Origin: Phlegmacium glaucopus
Lineage: Eukaryota; Basidiomycota; Agaricomycetes; Agaricales; Cortinariaceae
DNA length: 64,000 bases
Assembly (NCBI GenBank): GCA_015039465.1
Contig: MU130079.1
Span: 88,150-152,149, forward strand
Reading direction: 5' to 3'
Under the pieces are notes generated by a model, which was not told the DNA's origin, made no database searches, and worked only from the letters and a program-made list of their open reading frames with translations. A program made the position numbers and the translations under genes. Positions 1-12,164 of this stretch are shown here, in pieces. Within the stretch, counting starts at the first letter, position 1; each line of letters starts with the position of its first letter.

Positions 1-119
1 GTAAGTAAATGATGAAAGCATTCAAACTCCGACTCCGAAAACGTCAGGCGCCAATCCAGCGCCTAACAGTATTTCGTAGATTGTGAAGTCAATTCTTCAC
101 AGAAAAATTAGAATAAAAT

Positions 120-304
120 ATTCACAGAAAGTTCGGTTCGAACCGGTTCGAACCCGGTTCTCAAAATTTTAGAAATATGAGAACCGAGAACCGGACCGAC
201 AGCCCAAAATCTTTGGACTGAACTGAACTGAACCTGAACCGACGGTTCGGTTCTTTCGGTTCTCAGTTCTTGCGTCGGTTCGGAACCGAACTTTGGCATC
301 ACTA
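120..304. repeat. Right part of a hAT-type MITE (family G, copy A)
   Basis: This stretch is packed with short inverted units GGTTC/GAACC and ends in CTTTGGCATCACTA. That is the same terminal sequence as three complete copies elsewhere in the window (19106-19700, 21262-21856, 54206-54815). The left end is not clear: the other copies are about 600 bp, so this one is either shortened or runs out of the window. Open frames across it are products of the repeat and are not genes. Confidence 0.6.
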
Positions 305-464
305 GCAAAAACTGCTACAACAGTTGAACAACTCCAACAATTTACTGCTGCCATTTCACGCAATCGTTGTCTCTCGACTGGCAGGAAGTCAGAACTGTAT
401 TTGTATGTCAAACAGGCAGGCACTACTCGTACAGACGGTGGTGTTGTGTGAGAAAATAAGGATT

Positions 465-605
465 GGTACCCGTACAATGCTGTACAATACCGTCAACGGC
501 CGTTTTGTGACGGTAATGGACGGTCATTGATTGTCCCGTCCACCGTCTGTCTAGTTGGTCAAGCTGAGCCTTGACGGCACGGGTACGGCAACCGTACTAC
601 GGGTC
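465..605. repeat. Small imperfect inverted repeat with CCGTAC/GACGG units
   Basis: The left end (GGTACCCGTACAATGCTG) and the right end (GGCAACCGTACTACGGGTCC) are roughly inverted copies, and several GACGG/CCGTC motifs lie between them. This looks like a very short MITE or foldback sequence. No convincing target duplication was found, so the boundaries are approximate. Confidence 0.35.
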
Positions 606-838
606 CATCCATTCCGTACTGTACGGTCATGGCGTGCAGCCCTATCGTCAACAGTCCTCTTCAGCTGCAATTTTTCATCTAAACTCAGCCATCTCTTTTT
701 CTTGTGCTTTCTTTCAATGGCTCACTATCGAAAGCCTTTAGAAATTAGGTTGGGCCATAAAGTCATCCACGTCGCAAGATAGACCACCTGCTGAACTCTG
801 TGGCTTGTGCTTGATTTGGAACTCTTTCTTGGAACTCG

Positions 839-968
839 AGGCCGCCATACGTCCTCCTCTTCATCTGAAGTTAACTTCTCTACTATGACACTTGCTCAGG
901 CCTTCTTTCTTGGAGGTGGAAGCTGCCATACGTCCTCCTCTTCATCCGAAGTCGCCTCTACTATGACA
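839..968. repeat. Two-copy direct repeat about 80 bp apart
   Basis: The motif GCCATACGTCCTCCTCTTCA appears twice, each time followed by a similar stretch ending in CTATGACA. On the minus strand both copies read as an acidic SDEEEDVW motif, so the repeat is probably part of the neighbouring coiled-coil gene remnant. Confidence 0.6.
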
Positions 969-1384
969 TTCCCTCGCCATTTCTCTTCCTCTTCGGCCTT
1001 GTCTTGTCGCCTAGAACGCTTCTTCTCACTCGATGCGAGGATTGTGGTAGTCTGTCGACTGTCCTCTTTGGCAACTAATTTTTGCCTCAACTCAGCAATC
1101 TCTTCTTCTTGTGCTTCCTTCAGACGGTTCGCTAGGCTAAGAGCTGCTTGGAGGTCTTCCAGCTCCTTGATCTCCAACTGATCAGAATGCCATCTATCAT
1201 CCCTGGCTTGTTGATCTATCTTGACTTGCATCAGTCCTTTTTCATCAATCTTCTCCATTTCTGCCTGATCTCTAAGCTTGCAAGCAGGGTATCCTTAACA
1301 TCCTCTTTCTTGTCCCAATGCAGTAATTGCTCTGAGAGTTGATCAATTTTCCTCCCAAGCTGCATAATAACCTCTTGTATATTC
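896..1384 (-). pseudogene. Remnant of a coiled-coil, acidic-tailed protein gene
   Basis: The minus strand codes for a charged helical protein. An ATG near 1384 starts MNIQEVIMQLGRKIDQLSEQ. After a frame change near 1285 the frame resumes with MEKIDEKG, continues through a Glu/Lys/Leu-rich segment (EEEIAELRQKL), and ends with KKRSRRQDK, an acidic patch SDEEEDVW and PPPRKKA. Heptad-like spacing suggests a coiled coil, and the basic then acidic tail suggests a nuclear or DNA-associated protein. I do not recognise the family. The frameshift, and a second acidic patch beyond the stop in another frame (839-895), mark it as decayed. It sits among repeats and may come from a transposon. Confidence 0.4.
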
Positions 1385-1930
1385 ATATAAGATTGAAGCT
1401 AGCGAGTGGTCACACGAAACAACCAGGTCAACTTGATATGTATCACGAACCTTAAACAAGGGGGCCCAAGGATCTTAAAAATGACATGGGGTCGGTAAAA
1501 TTTTTTAAGCCATTTGGAGGGACTCTTATGCCCAAATATGGATATGTCAGACCAAAAATGGTAATTCCAAGAAAAACATATCATATTTTTTAGGTATCTA
1601 TGGACACATGAAGGCCAGAAATGAGCCTGCAGTCTGTGTTGGCTTCTTCATTGCACTCAGGACAACATGTGATTATTGTATTACCTTGTAGTGTCATATT
1701 TTATATTTTTCTTTTACTGGTAAATGAACAGTAAATTTCATTTCTTCCACTACTACAGTGTCCCTGAGGCCTTTAAATGAAGCTCAGTGTCTATCTCAAC
1801 AAGTATGGCAATCTAATGGTTGCTACAGGGCATTAAAAATATACTTTTATCTTTTTTTAGTAATTTTTTTTAACTCTATGGAGACCTCAGACCCCTCCCC
1901 CCCCCTACCCCTGGTTCAGGATTCCAATCC
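1385..1930. other. Non-coding, no feature recognised
   Basis: AT-rich sequence with homopolymer runs and no frame that looks like a protein. Nothing further can be supported. Confidence 0.5.
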
Positions 1931-4124
1931 CGGTGATAGGACTGAAAGTTGAATACCTATGGATTATTCAATTTTTCATAATATTATTCTTCAATTGAAT
2001 CAACAAGATCAATAACCCAACCATGAATTAATCTACAAATTGATATTGTAAGGGTCAAAAGTGTTGACTACACTTGTTGATTAAACTGGAAATTGCATAG
2101 TATTAAAAATGTTAAAGCAGCAGATAACTATGATCTGAATTGATCTATTTATCATACTGTTAAATAACACTACAAAAAGTTCAGACTCTAACCATACAAA
2201 ATCCATAATGGTCAAATGAACTACTTGTAATCTAAAGTAACTATCAAGTCTACTACTATGAAGGATTGTTATACAGGTCCTAAGGATAACATCAAGTAAA
2301 ATATCAATAAAAGGTCCTACAATAATGAAGCATGTGATATCATGTGACATTTTGTGACATTTTGTGACATTATGAAACATATGACATCATAAAACAATGC
2401 TCAGTCATCTAGAAACAAGACATGACATCATAAAACAAGGATTTATCATCTAAAAACAAGACATAACATCATAAAATAGCATCAGTAATCATAAAACATA
2501 GACATGACATCACAGACTCTTACTTAATATTGTTTCTCATTTATGTATAAAAGTAGCTAGAAAGCACCAGTAAAATTAGTGAATTTGCACTCTTCCTTTC
2601 TTTCCCAAGTTTCAGTCAGCGCTCTGAATTGGCACAAGTTAGAATGGAATTACAAGTGGACTTGTCCTACTTCACTCAGTTCAAAGAATATTAAATCCTA
2701 AAGGGACTTGTCTTTGTTCTGTTTAAACAAAGAATATTAAATCCTATAGGGACTTGTCTTTGGAGTTGGAATATTAAATCCTTTGTCAGAGTCTGAGGAT
2801 TTTTAATTTTTGTACTATAAAACTAGTGAATTTGCACTCTTCCTTTCTTTCCCAAGCTTCAGCGCTCTGAATTGGCACAAGTTAGAATTGGAATTACAAG
2901 TGGACTTGCTTTGCTTCACTCAGTTCAAAGGGTATTAAATCCGAAAGGGGCTTACCTTTGTTCTGTGTAAACCAAGAATATTAAATCCTTTAGGGACTTG
3001 TCTTGGAAGCAAGGATATTAAATCCTTTGTCAGAGTCTGAGGAGAAATCCTTGTACTATAAAGCTGTCTCACAGTCTGCCTCAGGGACTTTAAATCATTT
3101 GTTGTGGATAGTCAAAGAATATTAATCCCTAAAGGGGCTTGTCTTTGTACTACCAAAATTGGGTTATCATATAGACAAAGGATATTAAATCCTATAGGGA
3201 CTTGTCTTTGGAGTTGGAATATTAAATCCTTTGTCAGAGTCTGAGGAGAAATCCTTGTACTATAAAGCTGTCTCACAGTCTGCCTCAGGGACTTTAAATC
3301 ATTTGTTGTGGATAGTCAAAGAATATTAATCCCTAAAGGGGCTTGTCTTTGTACTACCAAAATTGGGTTATCATATAGACAAAGGATATTAAATCCTATA
3401 GGGACTTGTCTTTGGAGTTGGAATATTAAATCCTTTGTCAGAGTCTGAGGAGAAATCCTTGTACTATAAAGCTGTCTCACAGTCTGCCTCAGGGACTTTA
3501 AATCATTTGTTGTGGATAGTCAAAGAATATTAATCCCTAAAGGGGCTTGTCTTTGTACTACCAAAATTGGGTTATCATATAGACAAAGGATATTAAATCC
3601 TATAGGGACTTGTCTTTGGAGTTGGAATATTAAATCCTTTGTCAGAGTCTGAGGAGAAATCCTTGTACTATAAAGCTGTCTCACAGTCTGCCTCAGGGAC
3701 TTTAAATCATTTGTTGTGGATAGTCAAAGAATATTAATCCCTAAAGGGGCTTGTCTTTGTACTACCAAAATTGGGTTATCATATAGACAAAGGATATTAA
3801 ATCCTATAGGGACTTGCCTTTGTTCTATCAAAAAGCACTATATAATAGTCTAAGAAATTGGACTATAAACTTGTTATCAGAATCATAGTCCAGAGAAATT
3901 TGGACTTTAAACTTGAATCATAGTCTAGAACATTTGGACTTTAAAAGTGTATTGTTGTTTTATTCAAGAGTATACTGGTTATACTTTCAAGGAAACCCCA
4001 ACTTGCACAAAAACAGAGTTTGTTGGTCATTAAAGTTATTGGTTTCTGGATTTGTTGTAGACAAATTCCTAAAAACAGTAATCCTTTGATTACCAAACAA
4101 AAGCAAATTCAATCACATCACCGG
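1931..4124 (+). mobile_element. Non-coding repetitive element E, copy 1 (expanded)
   Basis: A second, inverted copy lies at 42752-44098. The two copies share their outer boundaries: CGGTGATAGGACTGAAAG at the left and CAATCACATCA(C/G)CG at the right, which gives short inverted ends CGGTGAT/ATCACCG. They also share a TATA-like motif (TATGTATAAAAG), a block of ATGACATCATAAAACA repeats and the 3' segment. No protein frame is present. No target duplication is visible, so the class is unsettled. Copy 1 is about 850 bp longer because of the tandem array at 3010-3820. Confidence 0.6.
3010..3820. repeat. 204-bp tandem array inside element E
   Basis: The motif ATAGACAAAGGATATTAAAT recurs at 3171, 3375, 3579 and 3783, a period of exactly 204 bp, with copies almost identical. 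Each unit holds several palindromic blocks of the type GGATATTAAATCCTATAGGG. The copy of the element at 42752-44098 has only one unit. Identity between units points to recent expansion. Confidence 0.9.
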
Positions 4125-4563
4125 GGCCCCCTTGACCTTAAATTTCTGCATGGTGCAATTCAAAGATTTGCAATATTCATTTATCTTTCCAGAGTTGGCT
4201 CTGCTAAACATCACATGAATAAATTTATTCCTTGATATGTAGTCTTGAATGAATGAGTAGATATTTTTGAAAGTGCTGTTCCAAGGTTAGTAGATTGAAT
4301 GATAGGAAGTACTATGATTGTTGATTGTACTGTGTCAAGTCCGCAAGAATCTCTCGCATCTCTGCAGATAGCCATTCAGTTGAACTATTGCCTATAATTG
4401 GTAAGATCAGTGCTAGGGCTATGAGTCAAGTGGTGGGTGCCATGGTTTTTGCAGAGGCATACCTGGGTAGTTTGCAAGATGAGCAAAGCCATAGAAGCAG
4501 CCTCTTTCAACTCTGAAAAAGGAGCAAGTGTCGCAGCCTCTATGACCAGAGGTAAGACCAGAG
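4125..4563. other. Non-coding spacer
   Basis: Sequence between element E and the solo LTR. No convincing gene or repeat was seen. Confidence 0.4.
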
Positions 4564-4568
4564 CTGAG

Positions 4569-4980
4569 TGTTAGGGGACACCCGACTTTAACCCAAACCT
4601 CAACTTTAGAATCATACACCCCGCCTTTCCGACGACCTCTGACCTTCTGTCCAACTCCGCTTCCGTCACTGGTTGACTCCGGAACCCCATAGTTCTGCTC
4701 CAACTCCAATCCTCTGATTCACTCCATCTTTTATTTCTATTTTTCATATCGCACCATTTCTTATTTAATTAATTAATTATTATTGTATCATTGCTTTATT
4801 TATTTTATATCTCTGTTATGTCCATATTAGTACTTAAACACCCCCAGCCTAGCAGGGATCCCCATCCTTTCCTCTTTGGATCCCCTGCTAGGTAAGTCAC
4901 TTGTAGATATATTTTCTGATCTATTATTAACTTTGGATCCCCTGTTAGTTGACTAAGTCAGCATTGCAGTTGCCCTAACA
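4569..4980. mobile_element. Solo LTR, family T, copy 1 (412 bp)
   Basis: It begins TGTTAGGG and ends CCCTAACA, the TG...CA inverted ends of an LTR. It is flanked by a perfect 5-bp target duplication CTGAG (4564-4568 and 4981-4985). A second copy of exactly 412 bp in inverted orientation lies at 47873-48284 with its own duplication. No internal retrotransposon genes are present, so it is a solo LTR left by recombination. It contains palindromic blocks around GGATCCCCTGCTAGG and a TTAATTAATTAATTA stretch. Confidence 0.9.
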
Positions 4981-5460
4981 CTGAGCCATTCAGTGAAGCT
5001 TCTGTCCAGTCAGGACATTCATCATGCAAGGGGGCACCAGGATCAGAAAAAAATACCTGGTGTTGATTTTTTTGTTAAGGGCTTTCTGGCTGGACTAACT
5101 AACTAACATAAGCAAGTTATGTCTATATATGGTAATTTTACATAATTATTTAAATATTACAATTATTTCTAAATTTAGATGTATATGATCATCAATTCAG
5201 CCATCGAAAAAAAAAAATGCTGCTTGATCTACTACCATCACACAACCAAATTTTCCCACGCTTTCAATGTGCTGGAAAAGGTGGTCTCAAAGATATTGTG
5301 TAGCATCACAGTAGAGTAGAAGCATAATAAAGCAGATACATTCACGACTTACTCCACCATGAGGTACATAACAATGCCCCTCATGCCTTTGGGATCAAAC
5401 ACATGAGTCACCAGAGCCACCGCGGGCACCACAAGCAAGACATGCGATGACTTAACCAAA

Positions 5461-7244
5461 GTGACAGACTTTGAGGTCAAAGACACCCGCTCAGCCAAGC
5501 TATTCTTAACCAATGAGGAAGTCAAACATGAACATGCAGAACTGTCAATGGAAACACTGAGCACTTTAGCCATGGATTTATCTCAGAACATTAAATCAAT
5601 CAAACACGCAGCGGAAGCATTTAGAGCTCTGGCCTTCCTAATAAATGACACACAATTGAAGAATACTATGGAAATCATCACGGATATGATAGCTAAATCA
5701 ATCAGCACAGCAACCAAAAGGACATGCACTGAACTTGAAGATGCAACAGAACAACTGACAGAAGCGTCACTAATCATATACACCACAGTAAATGAATTAC
5801 GGGAAGAACACCATAGTGTTATCGTCAAACTAAAAGGAGCATTAGAAGCAGCAGAGATAGCAGGAGCAGTGGAAAAGGAAGGGCAGAAGAGAGGGTACAC
5901 CAGGACAAACACAGACGGAATAGAGGAGAGTACAGAGACGTACGCAGAAAGGACAAGAAGATTCATTCCAACACCTCATGCCCAGGTAGTAGCCAAGGCA
6001 GAACTTCAGAAGAGGAGGGTATGGATGACCAGAGCAGTGGGTATGGAAGGTGACAGGATGAATGAGCTATCCAGAAAGCAATTAGTTGAAAAAGCAAACA
6101 TGGCAATCGAACTCATGGACATACCAGCATCAACCAAACCGGAGGAGGCAAGGTTTGTAGGGGCAAACAAGATGAATGGGTGAGCATCAGGGGATATCAT
6201 TTATGAGATGAATTTGAATGTAGCGGCAGAGTGGATCAAAGAGAAGGAGGTTATGATGCTGTTCATAGGCAAGATGGGGTCTACGGTGGACTTCAGAGCA
6301 CAAACATTTGAAGTGGTGTTTGACTGGGTACCAACATCATTCAAGCTAGAACACAAAGAAACATGGGCATACAAGGAACAGCCATTTGCAAAGCAAGATG
6401 GATCAAACCGCTGCACATGCAGTCGCCAGGGCAAAGAACAGCTATCATGATACTAGGTTTCACTATGCGAGAAGACACCAACACCGCAATCAACACAGGA
6501 CTATTTGTAGAAGGAAAGAAGGTGTGGGGAAGGAAACAAACACAGGAACCAAGAAGGTGCCTCAAGTGCCAATGCTTTGGCATGCATAAAGCATCACAAT
6601 GTGTGGCCATCCACAAAACATGCGGTTGATGCGTGAAGCAACACAAAACCAACAGTTGTCTAGTAACGCTACAAAGTGAAATGGAATGCTCAAACTGCAG
6701 GGGGAACAAAAAGGAACAGAGTACAGGGCATGGAGCAGCAGACAGAAGATGTCCGATTTTCCTAGAAAAAGTCAACAAAATGAATCATATGCACCAAGAA
6801 AACAGGTACAAATTCTTTTGTACAACCGACCCATCAACATGGGAAACCGTTGAAGGATACAACAATCTAGGAGCAGAGGGGGAGGAACATGGTCAAAGGA
6901 GAGGAGCATTCAGGAAGGACAACACATCTAACTATCATGATGGAGGAGGAACAGGTAGACTAGCAGGAGGGCAACGAGGCAGAGCAAACACACAGAGAAC
7001 CAGAGACAACAGGTGGGAAGGATTCAGGGAGGAAGTGAGATCAAACAGAGGTAGAGATGCAGATAACTGGAGGGAAGGACCACGCTCTGAGGAGAATAAG
7101 AAGGTTGGAAAGGAAATAGAAAGGAAAAAGGAAGCAGGAAAAAGAAGCTATAGGCAAGACACACACAAAAACAAAGACCAATGCAAACCACACTCGTCGA
7201 GGCATGGGCCAACAAAGATACAAGATCTTGGGCAGAGCAATTAG
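5461..7244 (+). pseudogene. LINE-1 ORF1 (gag-like, zinc knuckles), broken
   Basis: The ORF1 product of LINEs coats the element RNA. Here a helical N-terminal part (about 5461-6183) is followed by a stop. Frames then shift through 6208-6450 and 6363-6629 to 6633-7244. A zinc knuckle of the type C-L-K-C...H...C is visible near 6560, and further Cys/His clusters (CSNCRG, HGAADRRCP) near 6690-6750. They match the three-knuckle layout of LINE-2 ORF1. The C-terminal part is strongly basic and rich in Arg, Glu and Lys. Several frameshifts and stops make it non-functional. A short upstream start (MSHQSHRGHH at 5383) resembles the LINE-2 start but is out of frame. Confidence 0.75.
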
Positions 7245-7250
7245 AAGAAA

Positions 7251-9135
7251 TTGATGAAGAGACTGAAAGAGACAGACAAAACCTATCCAGCGCATTATCC
7301 TATGTCTAATACAAATGAACCAAACACATCATGGAAGCTCAAAATCTGGCAGCAAAACATTAACCAATCTTTAGAAGGACAATTGGACCTATTGCAATCA
7401 TTAAAAAGCAATGAATACAACATAGCAGTGCTACAAGAACCACACATAGACTTTTTGGGACAAACCAGAGCAAATCCCCACTGGACAGTGGTATACCCGA
7501 AAAATCATCTAGAAAATCCAAACAAAACCAGATCAATAATTCTAGTCAATCGAAAACTATCCACGAACAATTGGGCAGAGATACCATTGCCATCATCAGA
7601 CGTATCAGGGATACAGATGCATGGCAAATTTGGGGGAATATGCATAATCAACATTTATAACAATTGTGAACACAACAGAAGTTTAGAGGTGGTGAAGGAA
7701 TTTATGAGGGAGGAAAGGAGAAGGATAGGAAGGAACCGGGAGGAACAAATAAATGAGCGGTACATCTGGTTAGGGGATTTCAATTGTCATCATCCAATAT
7801 GGGACAAAGAAAGGAACGTTCACCTATTCACAAGGGCAGCGCTGGAGGCAACGCAACCATTGCTCAATTTAATCAAAAAATGAGAATGGCTCTACCAAAG
7901 GATATTCCAACGCTAGAAGCCTGTGCGACAAAGAATTTCATGTGGGTGGACAATGTATTCTGCTCAGCGGAACTGAGCGGGGTGTTCATCTACTGCAGCA
8001 CCAAACCACACCTACATCCACGAAAAACAGACCACATGCCAATAATAAGCATACTGGAGATAGAACCAAAACGCACAACACATATAGACAAATTCAATTT
8101 CAAAATGACAAACTGGGAGGAATTTCAATCGTCATTAGAGGATGGATTGGTGATCATCAAAGAACCAGAAGCACTCACATTGGTAGAACAGTTTCACATC
8201 AAACTAGCACAATTGGACAACACAATCAAGGCGGCGATACTGAAACGTGTTCTGTTGACAAAACTCAGTCCATATTTGACGAGGTGGTGGACCAAAGAGC
8301 TAGGAAAGCTAAAGAAGGAAAAGGAGAAGTGGGCTAGGAAATCATATGGAAGAAGGGCATCAGAAGAAGATCCAGTACACGAGGAATACAGACAAGCACG
8401 CAACAAATACTCACAGGCAATTTGTGACACAAAATTAGAACACTGGACCAAATGGCTGGAATTGTTAGACAAGGAGGGGATATGGACAGCAAACAGAATG
8501 ACATCTGGGCCAGCCATAGATGGAGGAAGTTGCAGAGTGCCGACGTTACAAATAAGAGACCCGATAACCAAGGAAGTAACACAGGAAGCATACACCAACA
8601 AATACAAAGGCAAGATGCTATACAAATTGTTCTTTCCTGTTCGCACAGCAGCAGCAATAGACAAACCTATGGAACAGTATCCACTGGAGAAGTGGACATA
8701 CACGCCAACCACTGATGAACAAATTCATCGAGCGATCAAAAAAATGAAACCGTGGAAGGCGACAAGATCAGGCACTACTCCAAATTCAGTATTCATCCAC
8801 ACGTGCGAAATGCTAGTACCACACCTTGGACCACTATTCAGAGCCACGGACACACTCAAAACATATCCCAACAACTGGAAAATAACTGAAACACCGGTAT
8901 TGAAGAAACCAGGGAAGCCAGACTACATGCGAGCCAACGTGTGGAGACCCATAGTTTTAACCAACGGATACGCGAGGCTGCTGAATAGTTGTAAAACAGA
9001 GGACCTGGTCCTAATGTGTGAAAAGACAGGGATCTTGCCAAGTAATCACTTTGGCGGCAGACCTGGGAGGGCGACCACCGACTCCATCCATCTAATGGTC
9101 AAACTGGTCAAAGATGCATGGAGAAGAGGAAACAT
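7251..9135 (+). pseudogene. LINE-1 ORF2, endonuclease and first half of reverse transcriptase
   Basis: The frame begins near 7310 with KIWQQNINQSLEGQ and shows the APE-type endonuclease motifs: LQEPHIDF (about 7430), LGDFNCHHPIWD (about 7770) and TDHMPI (about 8030). A frameshift at about 7880 moves the protein to a second frame that runs to 9135. There the reverse transcriptase starts (KKPGKPDYMRANVWRPIVL and FGGRPGRATTDSIHLM). The frame ends abruptly in DAWRRGN, where the LTR-like element is inserted; the next codons are found at 10021. It is a relic because of the frameshift and two insertions. Confidence 0.85.
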
Positions 9136-10016
9136 TGATAGGATCCATATAGCCTCTAGGTTCGTAAACTGGTTATTTTTTGCGATTTAACAACTTCACA
9201 GTATACGTGGATGCCTTGCGGGTACCAACTTTGTTTGCACTCTCATTCGTGGTTCTCACACATCCTTCGCACCTCGCACAACACGATATAGTCCTCGCAT
9301 GACCTTCGCACATCACTTCTACGACCTTCATAACTATCCAAAGCACCCTCGTTTCTCTTCACATTTCAGACTTCAACATATCTTCAGTTCTCTCAGTCAA
9401 TATTTGAACTTAATCATTTCATCCCTTCGCAACCACACTTTCGCACAGCCACTATCTAATCTCGCGGTCTTTCACGGCTCGCATACACATCCCTTTCACT
9501 AGTTTTATCATGGTCCGTGTTATTTTCAACTTACTTTCTTTTGACTTTCCATATATATTATTTTATCATCTCCTTCGAAACAGGAGGTCATTCAACTGAC
9601 CTCCTTACTCATCACTTTTATTTTTACTTTATCTCCTATTCCTTCATTACCAAACTACTGGGTTCATGTGACTTTGCATTAGCTCAATTTTTACATTACT
9701 GTTTCGCATATCCGCACCTGGTTAGTTTAGAACTCTTGTATTAAGTATCCATAGCAAGTAGGAGGCAAGGTGAACAAGAAATGGCCAGAGTTTTGATCCC
9801 ATAAACCTTGCAGCAACGTTCTAAAAACAATAGTCTCATTCTTTAAGCTACTTCGCGCACTGCGTTCTCGTTCGCGAACTTCGCTATCTTCGTGACCTAA
9901 TTCTTCTTGCATATTTCAATACTGCGAACTTCTCTTTGAATTCTATCGAGGAAAACTACATTAACCCCTCTGAACTATGTTACTACTTGTGGTCTGATCC
10001 CACCGCTAGTACATCA
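9136..10016 (-). mobile_element. LTR-like element S1, copy inside LINE-1 (881 bp)
   Basis: The ends are TGATAGGATCC and GTACATCA, that is TGAT...ATCA. It interrupts the LINE-1 reverse-transcriptase frame between codons that rejoin cleanly. The flanking 4-bp duplication is ACAT (9132-9135) and ACGT (10017-10020), one transition apart. The copy at 30361-31681 is 880 bp once its internal MITE is removed and has a perfect 4-bp duplication. TG...CA ends, a short target duplication and no coding capacity fit a solo LTR. The orientation given is relative to copies starting TGATGTACC and is arbitrary. Confidence 0.75.
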
Positions 10017-10127
10017 ACGTGGCTTCACTACTTTGTCTGGATGTGAAAAGCGCATTTCCAAGTACAGCTGTGGACGTACTAAGACACAAAATGAGGATGA
10101 ATGGAATTCCATTGGGACACGTGGAAC
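10017..10127 (+). pseudogene. LINE-1 reverse transcriptase, middle exon-like piece
   Basis: This 111-bp island between two insertions codes for ASLLCLDVKSAFPSTAVD, which is reverse-transcriptase motif A (LDVK.AFP; compare FLDVKGAFPSVNIDR in LINE-2 at 13970). It ends with MNGIPLGHVE. The same reading continues at 16411 with LGHVEWLERRLEGRR, because the last 16 bases are the target duplication made by LINE-2. Confidence 0.85.
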
Positions 10128-10256
10128 GCTTCTTGATCTAATACCACCACCATATCGAATTCTTCCCACAGTTTCACCACCATTGAACTTGGGGGCCAGT
10201 ATCCTAGACCATAGAACAGCGTAGCACTTCTGCCATACTACTCCCGAAATTACACT

Positions 10257-12164
10257 ATGTCGTACACCAATAATACACAACCTCAGACGAGGCAGAAAAG
10301 CGCCGCAGCTACAGCCAAAAAAACGAGAAGAGAGCTCGAAGATGCTGAAAGCTTCATTATGGACGTCCGTAATAAAGACCAAGCTCTAATGTTATTGCGT
10401 ACACAGAATATCTCGTTCCTGGTGAGCCTACCAACCTCATAGATCTTTCATTTGCCCTCTTGCAGTTCACTGGGGCAAAACTTGCTAAAACCCCAACTGA
10501 TATCATCAGAGCATTCGCGTTCATCATGACTGATACTGCTTCACATCACATAGCCGAACATCTAGTCACCTCGGTCAAAACACAACTGCTTGAGCAAATG
10601 GAACTTTACAATACTCAAGTGGAAACCATGAGAGACGCGGTAGAAAACGTGACTAGAGCCGCTAAAGATATCACCACATCTATAACGGATCTCAAGGACG
10701 ACTGTACAGACATTGCAGACAAAATCACTCAAGTCACACTAGAGCTTAGCGAAAAAACTACAGTCACTACAGTTACACCATCAGCAACAGTGTGGTCATA
10801 TGCGGAAATTGCGCAATCTCAACAGATCCCTAAAATACACCTTGCCGTCATCACACGTGGTCAGTCTAACAACCGACAAGTATTGATGCAAAAAGACTCT
10901 AGGTTCACAGACACGGCTTTGGACAAATTAACTGAGAAAGAACTAGTCGCCAAAGCCAACATGGCTCTCAAATTAATGGAGGACGACCTCATAGACAAAC
11001 CTACTGACATCAAATTTATTGGTGCAAAAAGAACGAGAAACAGCGATACTCTATACCAATTGTCAACAAAAGAAGCAGCGGACTGGATAAGACAACCCGC
11101 AATCCAAGTTCAATTTGAATCACACTACGATGGGACTTCTAACATTAAAAACCGGCTTTTCTACACCGTAGTGGAATTTGTCCCTACCACCTTCAAGCCG
11201 GGTCTAGCCTCCACTCACACAAAAATTGAAGACGACAGTGGCCTGATCCCTGGGTCCATTGCCTCTTCCAAATATATCAAGCCTATACAATTGCGCAGTG
11301 AAACTCAACGAGTCGCCCACGTCATTATAGGATTCAACAACAAACTTGCAGCCAATCACGCCATCGAACACGGACTTTTCATGGAAGGTAAGCGTGTCAT
11401 GGCACGGAAGCTTCTCCCAGAACCAAAATGCTGCCTGAAATGTCAAAAACTTGGTCACCTCACACCAGAGTGTAAAGCTACCACAGATACCTGCGACAGA
11501 TGTAGCGGTCAACATAGTATTAGGACCACCACCTGTCTTCTCAACGACACAGCAAGATTCACATGTGCTAACTGCCCAAGCGCATTAGCAAAGGGTCACG
11601 GCACAGCTGACAGGAATTGCCCTTTTTTCATTAAAGAAACCAAAAAGTTACACTCACCTATACCCAAAACTAAATACAGATTCTTCCCCACACAAACCAA
11701 AAACTTGGCGCTTACTCATCGAACAAGAAACCCCGGCGTTAGAGCTTGACCAGCCACGTCACACACACCCTAACCACAATACAACTCACAACAACCCTTA
11801 TAGCAGTCTACCTCTGTGTTGTCCAGCAGACACCATCCCCACATCACAGACCACCTTGTCCAACGACTGGCAACCTGTAAATCATCGGCGGGGCCAGCAA
11901 AACCCTAATATAGAACCGCTAGGCACCAAAAAAGACGCAGCAAATCCCAGATGGCCATCAAAGCCAGTACAACACACACTGCCAGGCATCTTCTCCCAAA
12001 TGCAACGCAATAAGGAAGCCAGAAATGGGCAGCCTGCCCCCCCGCTACCTACCGGCCTCACAACTATGTCATGGGCGGATATGGACCCAGACGATCAAGA
12101 CATCAGTCCTATCCCAGAATCGTCGCAGTTATCCTACGTCATGGATGCCATCAATGGAATTTGA
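10257..12164 (+). pseudogene. LINE-2 ORF1 (gag-like nucleic-acid-binding protein)
   Basis: ATG at 10257 starts MSYTNNTQPQTRQKS. A frame change near 10445 leads into the long frame to 11749, and another leads into 11856-12164. The protein has a helical N-terminal half and then three zinc knuckles near 11430-11630: CLKCQKLGHLTPEC (CX2CX4HX4C), CDRCSGQHSIRTTTC and a CANCP...HGTADRNC cluster. The C-terminal part is Pro/Gln-rich and ends in MDAINGI. The last codons overlap the ORF2 start (ATGGAATTTGA at 12154), suggesting coupled translation in the active ancestor. ORF1 proteins bind element RNA in the retrotransposition particle. Confidence 0.8.
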
